This document shows, in pieces, positions 51,708-60,740 of a DNA stretch of 64,000 nucleotides. The translations under genes were made by a program, and so were the position numbers. Source of the stretch: Alteromonas abrolhosensis (lineage in GTDB: Bacteria > Pseudomonadota > Gammaproteobacteria > Enterobacterales > Alteromonadaceae); the NCBI RefSeq assembly GCF_001953635.1, contig NZ_MEJH01000006.1:63915-127914 (forward strand), written 5' to 3'. The number at the start of each line of letters is the position of its first letter. The first letter of the stretch is position 1. The notes under the pieces are model-generated. The model did not search any database, was not told where the DNA came from, and was given only the letters and a program-made list of their open reading frames with translations.

Positions 51708-52592
51708 TTATTTTAATTGTGCTTTCGCTACTTTCTTTACCGCTTTGGTTAAGTCGGCAAGGGCTGCTGATTCAAGCGTTGTCCAGTGCCAAAATAGCGG
51801 TACACCAAGCTCTTTTTGAGGAAATAAAGGAACGAGTTCACCTGCGCTAACCTCTTGCTCTACCTGAAGGGTGGGAAGTAACGCCCACACCACACCATCT
51901 AATGCCATTTTCACAAAGCCATGAGAAGACGGGAACCAATGACAATTGGTAAAAGAAGGGGCGATATCCAAACACTCTCGTTGATAATCAGAAAGTAAAG
52001 TTACGTCGTACTCATCGTACAGGAGACCTGGGGTTTTCATTACTCGTTCTGGCGATATTCCTTTGTGCAGGTAGCGCTCGATAAAGCGTGGTGAAGCGTA
52101 GAGTTGATAGCGCATAGTGCCCAACCTTATCGACTGTCCGCCAGTTACAGGTGTGCCTGTTTGACTGATACACGCCATTACTCGACCTTGTTGCAATATA
52201 TCCCGGGTTTGAGTTTGATCTGCATTGACGATATGAACTGGGTTGTCGCGCGCGCTACTGAAGGCCGCCATGACTTGCGAGAACCACGTAGCAAGTACAT
52301 CGTTATTAACAGCAACACTAATAGGGGCAGCCTGTGCTTCTAAACCACTTTGTATATTCAACGCTTCTTCCAAAACGCTTACTTTCTGAATATGAGCAAG
52401 TAGCTCTTTTCCCAGTGGGGTAGCCCGGAGGGGTTTGGTTCGCACCAGCACAGGACCACCCACACTCTGCTCTAATCGCTTTATCTTCTGCGAGACGGCC
52501 GATTGAGTGAGGTTAAGCGCTTGCGCACCTTTTTCGAACCCGCCGTAGCGAAGCACCTCATGGAAACACCTAAGAGCGTCGTAATCCAACAT
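51708..52592 (-). CDS. argP: LysR-family regulator ArgP
   Basis: A 294-residue LysR regulator matching ArgP (IciA, E. coli 297 aa): N-terminus MLDYDALRCFHEVLRYGGFEKGA with the helix-turn-helix LNLTQSAVSQKIKRLEQ, and a lysine/arginine-responsive effector domain. In E. coli it activates argO in response to arginine and is locked by lysine. The divergent argO homologue next door and the LysR box between them confirm the assignment. GC, size and start are ordinary. Confidence 0.93.
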   Translation of the reverse strand: MLDYDALRCFHEVLRYGGFEKGAQALNLTQSAVSQKIKRLEQSVGGPVLVRTKPLRATPLGKELLAHIQKVSVLEEALNIQSGLEAQAAPISVAVNNDVLATWFSQVMAAFSSARDNPVHIVNADQTQTRDILQQGRVMACISQTGTPVTGGQSIRLGTMRYQLYASPRFIERYLHKGISPERVMKTPGLLYDEYDVTLLSDYQRECLDIAPSFTNCHWFPSSHGFVKMALDGVVWALLPTLQVEQEVSAGELVPLFPQKELGVPLFWHWTTLESAALADLTKAVKKVAKAQLK

Positions 52593-52618
52593 GGCTGAGC
52601 ACCTGTGAAAAGAAGGTT

Positions 52619-52639
52619 ATAAGTATTAATTTTGCTTAT
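52619..52639. promoter_or_regulatory. LysR-type operator (ArgP box) between argP and argO
   Basis: ATAAG-N11-CTTAT is a perfect T-N11-A inverted repeat, the core of LysR-family binding sites, placed 26 bases before argP and about 130 bases before argO. Confidence 0.7.
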
Positions 52640-52768
52640 TCAAAACAAATATCATTAATTTAATTTAGTTGCTCAAGGTGTATAAAATCAAGCCAATTAT
52701 TCAGGTCGTCACAATAAATTCCGTTACGACTTTTGCATTTTAACTTATTACACCAAGAGGCATTTATC

Positions 52769-53371
52769 ATGTTGGCGGCAGCAACAAGTGGTTTCGTGAT
52801 GGGCGGCACTTTAATCATCGCCGTAGGCGCACAAAACAGCTTTCTTATCGAGCAGTCGATGAAACGACAGTGGACAACATTATTTGTATTGCTGTTTATA
52901 TTAAGTGATGCCATTTCGATAAGTCTTGGCGCGATGGGCTTTGGCTTGCTGCTGCAGGAGTACCCTATGCTGGTGTCTATCACAAAGTGGGCGGGAGTGG
53001 CATTTCTACTGTGGATTGCGTTTAATAAAATTAAGTCGTCCATGGCCAACGACTCTCTAGTGTTGGAGATGGCGAAGAAGCAATTATCGTTTAAAAAAGC
53101 ATTGCTTATCGCGCTTGCAGTGACTTGGCTCAACCCTCACTTTTATTTAGATACCTTGTTATTGATGGGGAATTTAGCTAGTCAGTGGCAAGAAAATAAA
53201 TGGTGGTTTGTAGGTGGAGCAATTGGTGCATCAGTGGCGTGGTTCGTTGGTCTTAGTACGTTAACGGCACGCTTTGCACACCATATGCAGCGCCCTAATT
53301 TCTGGCGTTGGTTTAATCGCCTTAATGCTGCAGTGCTAGGTATGGTGAGCATCCAGTTAGCAAGTTTGTAA
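52769..53371 (+). CDS. argO: LysE/ArgO-family amino acid exporter
   Basis: A 200-residue inner-membrane exporter with about six spans; the family N-terminus FVMGGTLIIAVGAQNSFLIEQ and the central VTWLNPHFYLDT are diagnostic of LysE/ArgO. It exports arginine (and lysine or analogues) and is predicted to be under ArgP. The ATG at 52769 follows an AAGAGG ribosome site; a longer frame starting at 52733 adds a non-hydrophobic tail not found in the family. Confidence 0.93.
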   Translation: MLAAATSGFVMGGTLIIAVGAQNSFLIEQSMKRQWTTLFVLLFILSDAISISLGAMGFGLLLQEYPMLVSITKWAGVAFLLWIAFNKIKSSMANDSLVLEMAKKQLSFKKALLIALAVTWLNPHFYLDTLLLMGNLASQWQENKWWFVGGAIGASVAWFVGLSTLTARFAHHMQRPNFWRWFNRLNAAVLGMVSIQLASL

Positions 53372-53486
53372 GATAAAAGCGCTAGGTCGCGAAATATTGC
53401 GACGCGTTGTGTTCTATTCGCTTTATCAGTAGGTAGGCTACACAGCAGTGAGATGTATTGGAAAGCGCGATGAAAAGGACACAAAA

Positions 53487-53804
53487 GTGAGCTGGATATA
53501 TTTAATTGTTGCAGGGCTTTTAGAAATTGGTTGGCCCGTTGGACTAAAAATGTCGCAAGAGGCAGAAACTCGCATATTGGGGATTCTGCTTGCCATTGGG
53601 TTTATGGCTGCCAGTGGATTTTGTCTTTGGATGGCGCAAAAGCAAATTCCAATTGGAACCGCATATGCTGTGTGGACGGGAATTGGCGCGGCGGGGACAT
53701 TTCTAGTGGGAGTTATGTTTTACGGCGATCCATCATCAATGGCGCGCTATGTTGGCGTAGCGCTCATTGTTGCAGGTGTGGTCGTGTTAAAGCTAGCACA
53801 CTGA
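53487..53804 (+). CDS. sugE: SMR-family guanidinium exporter (Gdx/SugE)
   Basis: A 105-residue four-span small-multidrug-resistance protein, the exact length of E. coli SugE (Gdx). The essential SMR glutamate is Glu13 (GLLEIGWPVGLK), and the W-x-G-I-G-A-A-G-T-F loop of the Gdx subgroup is present. It exports guanidinium as an antiparallel homodimer with proton exchange. GTG start 53487 with AAGGA upstream. No guanidine riboswitch could be identified in the ~115 bases before it. Confidence 0.92.
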   Translation: MSWIYLIVAGLLEIGWPVGLKMSQEAETRILGILLAIGFMAASGFCLWMAQKQIPIGTAYAVWTGIGAAGTFLVGVMFYGDPSSMARYVGVALIVAGVVVLKLAH

Positions 53805-53826
53805 AAAACACTCAATAAGACGAAGG

Positions 53827-53855
53827 AGCCCGCTAGCGCCGACTGCTAGCGGGCT
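53827..53855. terminator. Hairpin between converging sugE and DUF1499 genes
   Basis: An 11-bp perfect stem AGCCCGCTAGC / GCTAGCGGGCT with a seven-base loop. U tracts are poor on both sides, so termination efficiency is uncertain. Confidence 0.6.
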
Positions 53856-53884
53856 GTGATACGCGTACCGAGCTTCATTAGGTG

Positions 53885-54601
53885 TTAGTGGTACCCAAGT
53901 TGGTTCTTAAGTTCAGCAACAAAGGTGGTGATACGTTCTGCATTTCTACCTAAATCAGTGGTTCCAACACGAGACTTGCTGCGAACATCAACCAAGGTGT
54001 CATCGCTTTTGGCCGTTAAGCGAATCACCACATCATCTTTAAAACCAAACCACGAAGTGGTAACAGTTGCTTCTAATGTGTTAAGACGTTCGCCCTGGCT
54101 AGCCCTCTCCCATTCCAATGCTTCAATCGCTTTTTCCGCGGCGATATACACTTCATTAATCGGTTGAGGAAGCAGGTAAGTTTTGATTTCAGGGTAAGCT
54201 TCTAATTGCTGTCGAGTTACCTCGCCGCCTTCATAAACAATGGAGTTTGGTGCTCCTTCTCGACGTGGCGCAGTAGCAACAAACTCAGGCGGGTTAGTTA
54301 CATCAGTAGTAATGTCGTGAATAGGAGGAAATGTACTTGCCTTGCTCATCAAGCTAACGGGAATGCCGACGGCCACTAAGGCAAGAGCGGCACAGATGAA
54401 TGTACTGCCCCAGCTTACCTTCTTGCGATTTAACAGCACCTGCAAAATAATCAGTATCAACGCCGTGCCACCTACATACACGCCAAATTGAAGCGACATC
54501 ATAGCGGTACCCAGGCTAACGCCCGTATATTGATAGAGGGGGCCGGATAACACCACCATTAGGAAACCAACAATACTGGTTAGGGCAATGAGTGCTTTCA
54601 A
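53885..54601 (-). CDS. DUF1499 family membrane protein
   Basis: A 238-residue protein with three N-terminal membrane spans (about 3-23, 33-57, 68-87) and a C-terminal DUF1499 domain: the entry FPPIHDITTDVTNPP, and later FGFKDDVVIRLT and VDVRSKSRVGTTDLGRNAERI, which are family hallmarks. Function is not established. A single-gene unit convergent with sugE. Confidence 0.9.
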   Translation of the reverse strand: MKALIALTSIVGFLMVVLSGPLYQYTGVSLGTAMMSLQFGVYVGGTALILIILQVLLNRKKVSWGSTFICAALALVAVGIPVSLMSKASTFPPIHDITTDVTNPPEFVATAPRREGAPNSIVYEGGEVTRQQLEAYPEIKTYLLPQPINEVYIAAEKAIEALEWERASQGERLNTLEATVTTSWFGFKDDVVIRLTAKSDDTLVDVRSKSRVGTTDLGRNAERITTFVAELKNQLGYH

Positions 54602-54810
54602 GTAAACTCCAAGGAAAATATGTTAATTTTACTAATCTACCTTAACAGTGAACGCAACACGTTGGATTAATTTCAAGCAATAATACAGGCACTAGGCTAA
54701 TGCGAAACATGTTTGTACACTTGGGTCTGTTGATCTTTACTGTACAGTAAAGTCCAGCAGGCCCTACATTTGATAGTTATCACCCCAATTAAAGCAAAGG
54801 TAATTACGTT

Positions 54811-55479
54811 TTGCACAACCCGTCTGATGCCAGCGAAGCTTATATGCTTCAAGCCGAACTCCTTGTTGATATTCTATCAACCCAAAAATCACTTTTTGAA
54901 AGTGGAGTCAGCGAATATGCCCTTATTGAGCTATTGAAGAAGGCGCCTTATTACTTCTTCGACGAGGATGCGCTACGGGAACCTTTAATGCTATTTAAAA
55001 CCCACTTCATTTTGTTTCACGCCCTTTATCAATTGAAAATGAATTGGATACAGGGCAATGAAGGGGTGCTAGATATTCATACGCTCAATATCAAGCTTAA
55101 CCAGTGCGAGGGAAACGACGCACAACAACTACGTATAGATGAAGGCGGGGAGTTAACCGAGGCGGACCCCTTAGCGGAGTACTACCTTGACTGGGGCAAC
55201 TTTGAAAAAGCGGATAGAAAAAATGTGGATGCACTACTTAATGCTTTTTGGCAGCGCATGGTCGGTGGAAAGGTTACCGTTTTTAATGAAGCCGATATTG
55301 AGCAAGCGCATATACGCTTAGGGCTGTCTCAGAAAGAACATGTATCGCTTTCAGTTTTGAAACGGGTTTACAAGAAAGCCCTTCAGGTGGTTCATCCTGA
55401 CAAAGGTGGAACGCAAAAAGAAGCCCAAGAGGTCATTCACGCTTACCAGCTATTACTCGGCTTCTATTCGTTTAAATAG
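54811..55479 (+). CDS. DnaJ-related protein with C-terminal J domain
   Basis: A 222-residue protein. The N-terminal two thirds match the DnaJ-related N-terminal domain (alpha-helical, MLQAELLVDILSTQKSLFESGVSEYALIELLK); residues about 165-222 form a J domain with the HPD tripeptide intact (VVHPDKGGTQKEAQEVIHAYQLL), so it should stimulate an Hsp70 ATPase. TTG start with AAAGG ten bases upstream; an internal ATG twelve codons on is an alternative. Client or partner unknown. Confidence 0.83.
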   Translation: MHNPSDASEAYMLQAELLVDILSTQKSLFESGVSEYALIELLKKAPYYFFDEDALREPLMLFKTHFILFHALYQLKMNWIQGNEGVLDIHTLNIKLNQCEGNDAQQLRIDEGGELTEADPLAEYYLDWGNFEKADRKNVDALLNAFWQRMVGGKVTVFNEADIEQAHIRLGLSQKEHVSLSVLKRVYKKALQVVHPDKGGTQKEAQEVIHAYQLLLGFYSFK

Positions 55480-55794
55480 AACGTTAAGCGCACTGTGGCT
55501 TCGCTTTATTCGTATAACGTATATAAGCTCCGGCATTTGACCGACAACTTCAGTAATTTCAACTTCATTGACTTTTATTATCACGCATTAATGCGCACAA
55601 TATGACCTATAAGAGCGTAGACTCGTATCAATGATCGCTTAACTATGCCACTTCACGACCAATTATCGCTGTTTTAGCCGAAGAAACGCGCGAGATAATT
55701 CGGTGCACTGGAAGCAATACGCTTTAATTTTAATATTGTAAATACAGAGCAAAGGCCGTGCTCTGTAAAAAAGTTATTGGGAAATAGAAAATTT
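55480..55794 (+). other. 315-base intergenic region before the RND pump operon, with an inverted repeat
   Basis: No coding sequence is seen. Just before the pump lies ACAGAGCA-N7-TGCTCTGT (55744-55751 and 55759-55766), a perfect 8-bp inverted repeat about 30 bases before the ATG. It may be an operator for a TetR- or MarR-type repressor or an mRNA hairpin. No regulator gene is adjacent. Confidence 0.5.
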
Positions 55795-56940
55795 ATGAGT
55801 CGCATTTTGTATGTTACTGCAGCATTAATAACGCTTGTAGGCGTTATTGGGTGTTCAAATGAGGGTGAGCAAGCGCAACAAGGTGCTCAGCAAGGCATGC
55901 CTGCACCATCAGTGTCGGTAATTACACTGAAAAAGCAACCTGTAGTACATGAAATGGTGTTACCGGGCCGCGTAAGCCCGTCACGTCAATCGCAGGTGCG
56001 TCCTCAAGTGGATGGCGTAATTACAGAGCGCCTGTTCGAAGAAGGTGCACATGTGGAAAAAGGGCAGCAGCTTTATCAAATTGATGAAGCCCGTTACTTG
56101 GCTCAGTTAAATAGTGCAAAAGCTGATTTAAAAAGCGTTCAGGCAAACCTTAAAACCCTAGAGGCAAAAGCTCGACGTTACGACGATCTGGTGGCTCAGA
56201 ATGCGGTAAGTAAGCAAGAATACGACGACGTTATTGCCCAAAAAGAGCAGGCCCAAGCAGCGATTAGTGTGGCAGAAGCCGCCGTAGATGTGGCTAAAGT
56301 TAACATGGGTTACACCAAAGTGTATGCGCCTATTAGCGGCCGCATAAGTCGTTCTTTTGTGACCGAAGGAACGCTTGTTACCACTAACCAATCTCAGCAA
56401 CTTGCAACCATTACCCAGCTTGACCCTGTGTTCATCGATATGCAGGAGTCAGGTGCGTCAATTATTACGCTTCGTCAGTCAATGAGAAACCAAGGCTCAA
56501 TGGATGTTGAATTAACGGTAGATGAAGTAACAGGCAAGCGTTACGACCAAACAGGTAGCGTTAAGTTCTCAGAAGTAACCGTTGATGAGACTACAGGCTC
56601 TGTCACGCTTCGCGCTGAAATGCCAAATCCAGATGGCGTATTGCTTCCGGGCTTGTTTGTTAAAGGTCACGTTATTACTGGGCGCGAGAACGCGCTGCTT
56701 GTTCCTCAACGTGCAACCACTCGCCAACCAGACGGTTCATTATCGGTTTATGTTGTTAATCAAAATAACGAAGTTGAAGGCCGCACTTTGGAAGTTGGAA
56801 AGATTTATCGAGACCAATACGTTGCGTTAAGCGGTGTGAGTGAAGGCGAAAAGGTAATCGTAACTGGATATCAAAAGGTTAAACCAGGCGCGAAAGTTAA
56901 TCCGTCAGAGTGGCAACCATCATCACGTGGCTCACGATAG
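55795..56940 (+). CDS. RND efflux pump periplasmic adaptor (MexA/AcrA family)
   Basis: A 381-residue lipoprotein adaptor: lipobox VGVIGC with Cys20, lipoyl half-motifs SQVRPQVDGVITERLFEEGAHVEKGQ and KVYAPISGRISRSFVTEG flanking a coiled-coil hairpin (about 90-165), then beta-barrel and membrane-proximal domains. It bridges the inner-membrane pump to a TolC-type channel. ATG 55795 starts the signal peptide; an in-frame start at 55777 is not needed. It precedes the pump gene by 21 bases. Confidence 0.95.
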   Translation: MSRILYVTAALITLVGVIGCSNEGEQAQQGAQQGMPAPSVSVITLKKQPVVHEMVLPGRVSPSRQSQVRPQVDGVITERLFEEGAHVEKGQQLYQIDEARYLAQLNSAKADLKSVQANLKTLEAKARRYDDLVAQNAVSKQEYDDVIAQKEQAQAAISVAEAAVDVAKVNMGYTKVYAPISGRISRSFVTEGTLVTTNQSQQLATITQLDPVFIDMQESGASIITLRQSMRNQGSMDVELTVDEVTGKRYDQTGSVKFSEVTVDETTGSVTLRAEMPNPDGVLLPGLFVKGHVITGRENALLVPQRATTRQPDGSLSVYVVNQNNEVEGRTLEVGKIYRDQYVALSGVSEGEKVIVTGYQKVKPGAKVNPSEWQPSSRGSR

Positions 56941-56961
56941 CAAACAAGGGATTTAGTTAAT

Positions 56962-59900
56962 ATGGCTCGTTTCTTTATAGACAGGCCCGTGTTTGCATGG
57001 GTGCTGGCAATTATCACAATGATGGCGGGTGTGTTGGCAATCACCTCACTCCCTATTGAACAATATCCCAAGGTTGCGCCGCCCTCGGTGACTATCTCAG
57101 CGACGTATCCAGGTGCATCTGCAGAAACTGTAGAAAACTCGGTTACTCAGGTGATAGAACAAAGCCTAACGGGGATTGATAACCTACGTTATTTTTCAGC
57201 AAGTAGCTCGAACAGCAGTATGTCTATCACGCTGACTTTCGAGCCGGGTACAGACCCTGATATTGCGCAAGTACAAACTCAGAATAAGGTGCAGGGTGCA
57301 CTGCCACTGTTGCCTACTCAAGTGCAACAGCAAGGGGTAACAGTAACCAAGGCAAACAGCGCGTTTGCATTGGCAGTTGGCTTCTATTCTGAAGACGACT
57401 CAATGACGCAATACGATTTAAGCGACCTGTTAGTTTCTCAGTTTCGCGACCCGATTTCTCGTGTTAACGGTGTGGGTAATGTAAGGGTGTTTGGCGCGCA
57501 GCGTTCAATGCGTATATGGTTAGATCCAGATAAGCTGTACAGCTACAACCTTACACCAACTGACGTTCAAGGCGCTGTTCAGGTACAAAATACCGATGTG
57601 TCGGCTGGTCAGTTAGGTGGTATGCCTGCAATAGAAAATCAGCAAATCAACGCGACCATTCAAGCGCAAAGTCGCCTTCAAACCGTCGAAGATTTCGAAA
57701 ACATTGTGCTTCGCGTTAATACCGATGGTTCACAGGTCCGCGTGCGTGACGTTGCCCGTGTTGAACTGGGTGCACAAAGCTACGACGTTATTGTTCGATA
57801 CGACCGCAAGCCAGCGTCGGGTATGGCAATAAGCCTTGCCTCTGGCGCAAATGCACTAGACACCATTAAAGCAGTTAAAGCCCGAGTTGAAGAGCTGCGC
57901 TCGAACTTGCCTGATACAGTTAAAGTGGTGTATCCCGTGGATAGCTCGCCTTTTATCGAGCTTTCTATTGAATCGGTAGTACATACGCTTATTGAAGCGG
58001 TAGTGCTGGTATTCTTAGTGATGCTGCTGTTCCTTCAAAATTGGCGTGCAACATTAATCCCTACTATTGCGGTACCGGTAGTGTTGCTCGGCACCTTTGC
58101 TGTACTACTGGCGTTCGGGTTTAGTATCAATGTGCTAACCATGTTTGCCATGGTACTTGCTATCGGTCTACTCGTAGATGACGCCATCGTAGTGGTGGAG
58201 AACGTTGAACGTATTATGGAAGAGGAAGGTCTTTCACCTGCCGAAGCCACTAAAAAGTCGATGACCCAGATAACAGGGGCGCTTGTTGGTATTGCCGCCG
58301 TGCTTTCAACGGTATTTATCCCAATGGCGTTTTTCAGTGGTTCAGCAGGAGCAATATACCGTCAGTTCTCGGTTACTATCGTATCGGCTATGGCATTCTC
58401 AGTGTTGGTCGCTATCGTTCTTTCTCCGTCTTTATGCGCCACGTTATTGAAAAAGCATCCGGAAGACCACGACAAGAACAAAGGCTTTTTTGGCTGGTTT
58501 AACCGCACGTTTAATAAAGGACGTGACCGTTACCAAAAAACCACAACCCATATGGCGAAACGCTTCAAGCGTTATTTCGTTGTTTATGGTTTGCTTGTAG
58601 GTGGTATGGCATTTATTTTCAGCCAGCTTCCTGGCGCGTTTCTTCCAGATGAAGATCAAGGGCGTATGATGGTGTTGGTCAGCACACCACCAGGCGCAAC
58701 CGCTGGCCGGACTCTTGAGTCTATTAAACAAGTGGAAGACTATATTCTTGAGCAAGAACAAGACGCAGTTAACGGCATGTTCGCGGTTGTGGGATTTAGC
58801 TTTGCGGGTCAGGCGCAAAACGCGGGTATGGCGTTCTTAAACTTCAACGACTGGAGTGTAAGGGATGAAAATAACTCTGCGTTTGCAGTGATGAACCGAG
58901 CTTTCGGAGCATTTAGCCAAATTCAAGATGCCTCAGCCTTTCCTATAGTGCCTCCGCCTATCATGGAACTAGGTAATGCAACGGGTTTTGATATGCAGCT
59001 GGTTGACCGTGGTGGAAATGGTCACGAAGCACTGATGAACGCGCGTAATCAGCTGTTGGGCATGGCGGCGCAGAACCCCAAACTGGCGGGCGTTCGCCCT
59101 AATGGACTAAGCGATGTTCCTCAATTCAAAATCAATATTGATAGTGAAAAGGCGTCAGCTCTTGGCTTGAACTTAAGTGAAATTAACAGTGCACTGCAAA
59201 TTGCCTGGGGTTCAAGTTATGTTAACGACTTTATTGATAAGGGGCGCATTAAGCGGGTTTATATGCAAGCCGACTTACCCCATCGTATGACACCAGAAGA
59301 CCTTGATAAGTGGTTCGTGCGCAATAGCGATGGTGAGATGGTTGCCTTCAGTACCTTCTCTACCACGGAGTGGGTATATGGTTCGCCCAAGCTAGAGCGC
59401 TTTAACGGTGTTTCATCTGTGAACATTCAAGGTAGCGCTGCGGAAGGCGTATCGTCAGGCGAAGCAATGGCTGAAATGCAAAAGCTGGTAGAGCAATTGC
59501 CTCCTGGTTTTGCAATTGAATGGGCTGGATTATCGTTTGAAGAGCAGGAAGCTGGCTCGCAAGCTCCTTTGCTTTATACCCTTTCAATTTTGATTGTTTT
59601 CTTGTGTTTGGCAGCGTTATACGAAAGCTGGTCTGTGCCATTTGCTGTAATGTTAGTCGTACCTCTGGGCATACTAGGCTCGGTAACGGCAGCATTTATC
59701 TTCAACTTGCCGAACGATGTGTACTTACAAGTCGCGTTTTTGACAACGGTTGGCTTGGCGGCGAAAAACGCCATCCTTATTGTTGAATTTGCGAAAGAGC
59801 AATATGAAAACGGCGAAGATTTAATGACTGCAGTATCGAATGCGGCTTCTCAGCGTTTCCGTCCAATACTGATGACATCAATGGCGTTTATTCTGGGGGT

Positions 59901-60060
59901 AACCCCGCTAGCGCTGGCAAGTGGTGCTGGTGCAGCCAGCCAAAATGCGATTGGTATTGCAGTTATGGGCGGCATGTTTGCTGCTACATTCTTGGCAATT
60001 TTCTTCGTGCCTATGTTCTACGTGATGGTAGAAAAACTCTTTCACAGGGAAGACAAGTAA
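56962..60060 (+). CDS. RND multidrug efflux pump, inner-membrane transporter (AcrB/MexB type, HAE1)
   Basis: A 1032-residue proton-driven pump (AcrB 1049). Twelve spans with two large periplasmic loops; the proton-relay aspartates are Asp406/Asp407 (LLVDDAIVVVENVER), and the TM10 lysine is in GLAAKNAILIVEF. The N-terminus MARFFIDRPVFAWVLAI is classical for HAE1. The operon has adaptor and pump but no outer-membrane channel, so TolC elsewhere must serve. Substrates cannot be predicted. No terminator is evident before the next gene. Confidence 0.96.
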   Translation: MARFFIDRPVFAWVLAIITMMAGVLAITSLPIEQYPKVAPPSVTISATYPGASAETVENSVTQVIEQSLTGIDNLRYFSASSSNSSMSITLTFEPGTDPDIAQVQTQNKVQGALPLLPTQVQQQGVTVTKANSAFALAVGFYSEDDSMTQYDLSDLLVSQFRDPISRVNGVGNVRVFGAQRSMRIWLDPDKLYSYNLTPTDVQGAVQVQNTDVSAGQLGGMPAIENQQINATIQAQSRLQTVEDFENIVLRVNTDGSQVRVRDVARVELGAQSYDVIVRYDRKPASGMAISLASGANALDTIKAVKARVEELRSNLPDTVKVVYPVDSSPFIELSIESVVHTLIEAVVLVFLVMLLFLQNWRATLIPTIAVPVVLLGTFAVLLAFGFSINVLTMFAMVLAIGLLVDDAIVVVENVERIMEEEGLSPAEATKKSMTQITGALVGIAAVLSTVFIPMAFFSGSAGAIYRQFSVTIVSAMAFSVLVAIVLSPSLCATLLKKHPEDHDKNKGFFGWFNRTFNKGRDRYQKTTTHMAKRFKRYFVVYGLLVGGMAFIFSQLPGAFLPDEDQGRMMVLVSTPPGATAGRTLESIKQVEDYILEQEQDAVNGMFAVVGFSFAGQAQNAGMAFLNFNDWSVRDENNSAFAVMNRAFGAFSQIQDASAFPIVPPPIMELGNATGFDMQLVDRGGNGHEALMNARNQLLGMAAQNPKLAGVRPNGLSDVPQFKINIDSEKASALGLNLSEINSALQIAWGSSYVNDFIDKGRIKRVYMQADLPHRMTPEDLDKWFVRNSDGEMVAFSTFSTTEWVYGSPKLERFNGVSSVNIQGSAAEGVSSGEAMAEMQKLVEQLPPGFAIEWAGLSFEEQEAGSQAPLLYTLSILIVFLCLAALYESWSVPFAVMLVVPLGILGSVTAAFIFNLPNDVYLQVAFLTTVGLAAKNAILIVEFAKEQYENGEDLMTAVSNAASQRFRPILMTSMAFILGVTPLALASGAGAASQNAIGIAVMGGMFAATFLAIFFVPMFYVMVEKLFHREDK

Positions 60061-60117
60061 CAAGCAAGTGCGCTAGAGTGTGAAAAAACATTTCATTTTT
60101 GTATAGGGATATAGGTA

Positions 60118-60615
60118 ATGACTACCGTTGTTTTTTCTCACGGCAAAGAAAGCGGTCCATGGGGCAGTAAAATAACAACGCTTTCAAATGTAGCGAGCGA
60201 TATGGGCTTTGGCGTCGAGAGTATTGATTATCAAGATCTCGACTGCCCTGAAGCACGCCTAGCTCGCCTTAAAGAATTTGTCGCTGAAAAGTGCAATGAT
60301 GTGGTTTTGGTTGGCTCCAGTATGGGTGGCTATGTTTCACTCGCTGCGGCTAGCCATATCTCCGCCAGGGGCGTATTTCTTATGGCCCCTGCGTTATATT
60401 TGCCGAACTACAAGATTCAACGTTTCCCCTACGACGGCTATGTGAGTTTAGTGCATGGCTGGAATGACGATATCGTGCCTATTGAAAACAGCTTAAAGTA
60501 CGCGCGTCATCAAAAAGCTCAGCTCTTATTGCTTAATGACGGCCACCGCCTAGCAAACAGTAAGTCTGTTATTTCTCCGTTTTTCAGAAATTGGTTGGAA
60601 AAATTTCGATACTAA
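60118..60615 (+). CDS. Small alpha/beta-hydrolase (YqiA/esterase-like)
   Basis: A 165-residue hydrolase: N-terminal FSHGKESGPWGSK (oxyanion region), nucleophile elbow GSSMGGY (Ser about 65), Asp in HGWNDDIVP and catalytic His in NDGHRL. Size and order match the small RsbQ/YqiA-like esterases of the superfamily. Substrate unknown. It starts 57 bases after the pump and may or may not be co-transcribed. Confidence 0.85.
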   Translation: MTTVVFSHGKESGPWGSKITTLSNVASDMGFGVESIDYQDLDCPEARLARLKEFVAEKCNDVVLVGSSMGGYVSLAAASHISARGVFLMAPALYLPNYKIQRFPYDGYVSLVHGWNDDIVPIENSLKYARHQKAQLLLLNDGHRLANSKSVISPFFRNWLEKFRY

Positions 60616-60740
60616 ATTTTCGATAGTAGGGCTTGCTGGTTCAATAAGCCTACGACCAATCGCTTATAGCTCACGCTTACGCAAATGCGGGAAAGCACCT
60701 GTTTTTATGGCATGATGAGACATTGCTTAAAACAGGGCAG

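Noticed and set aside
53372..53486. Possible guanidine riboswitch before sugE
   Set aside because: The hairpin GTCGC-GAAATATT-GCGAC is present, but the paired ACGR loops of the guanidine-II class and the conserved blocks of guanidine-I and -III are not.
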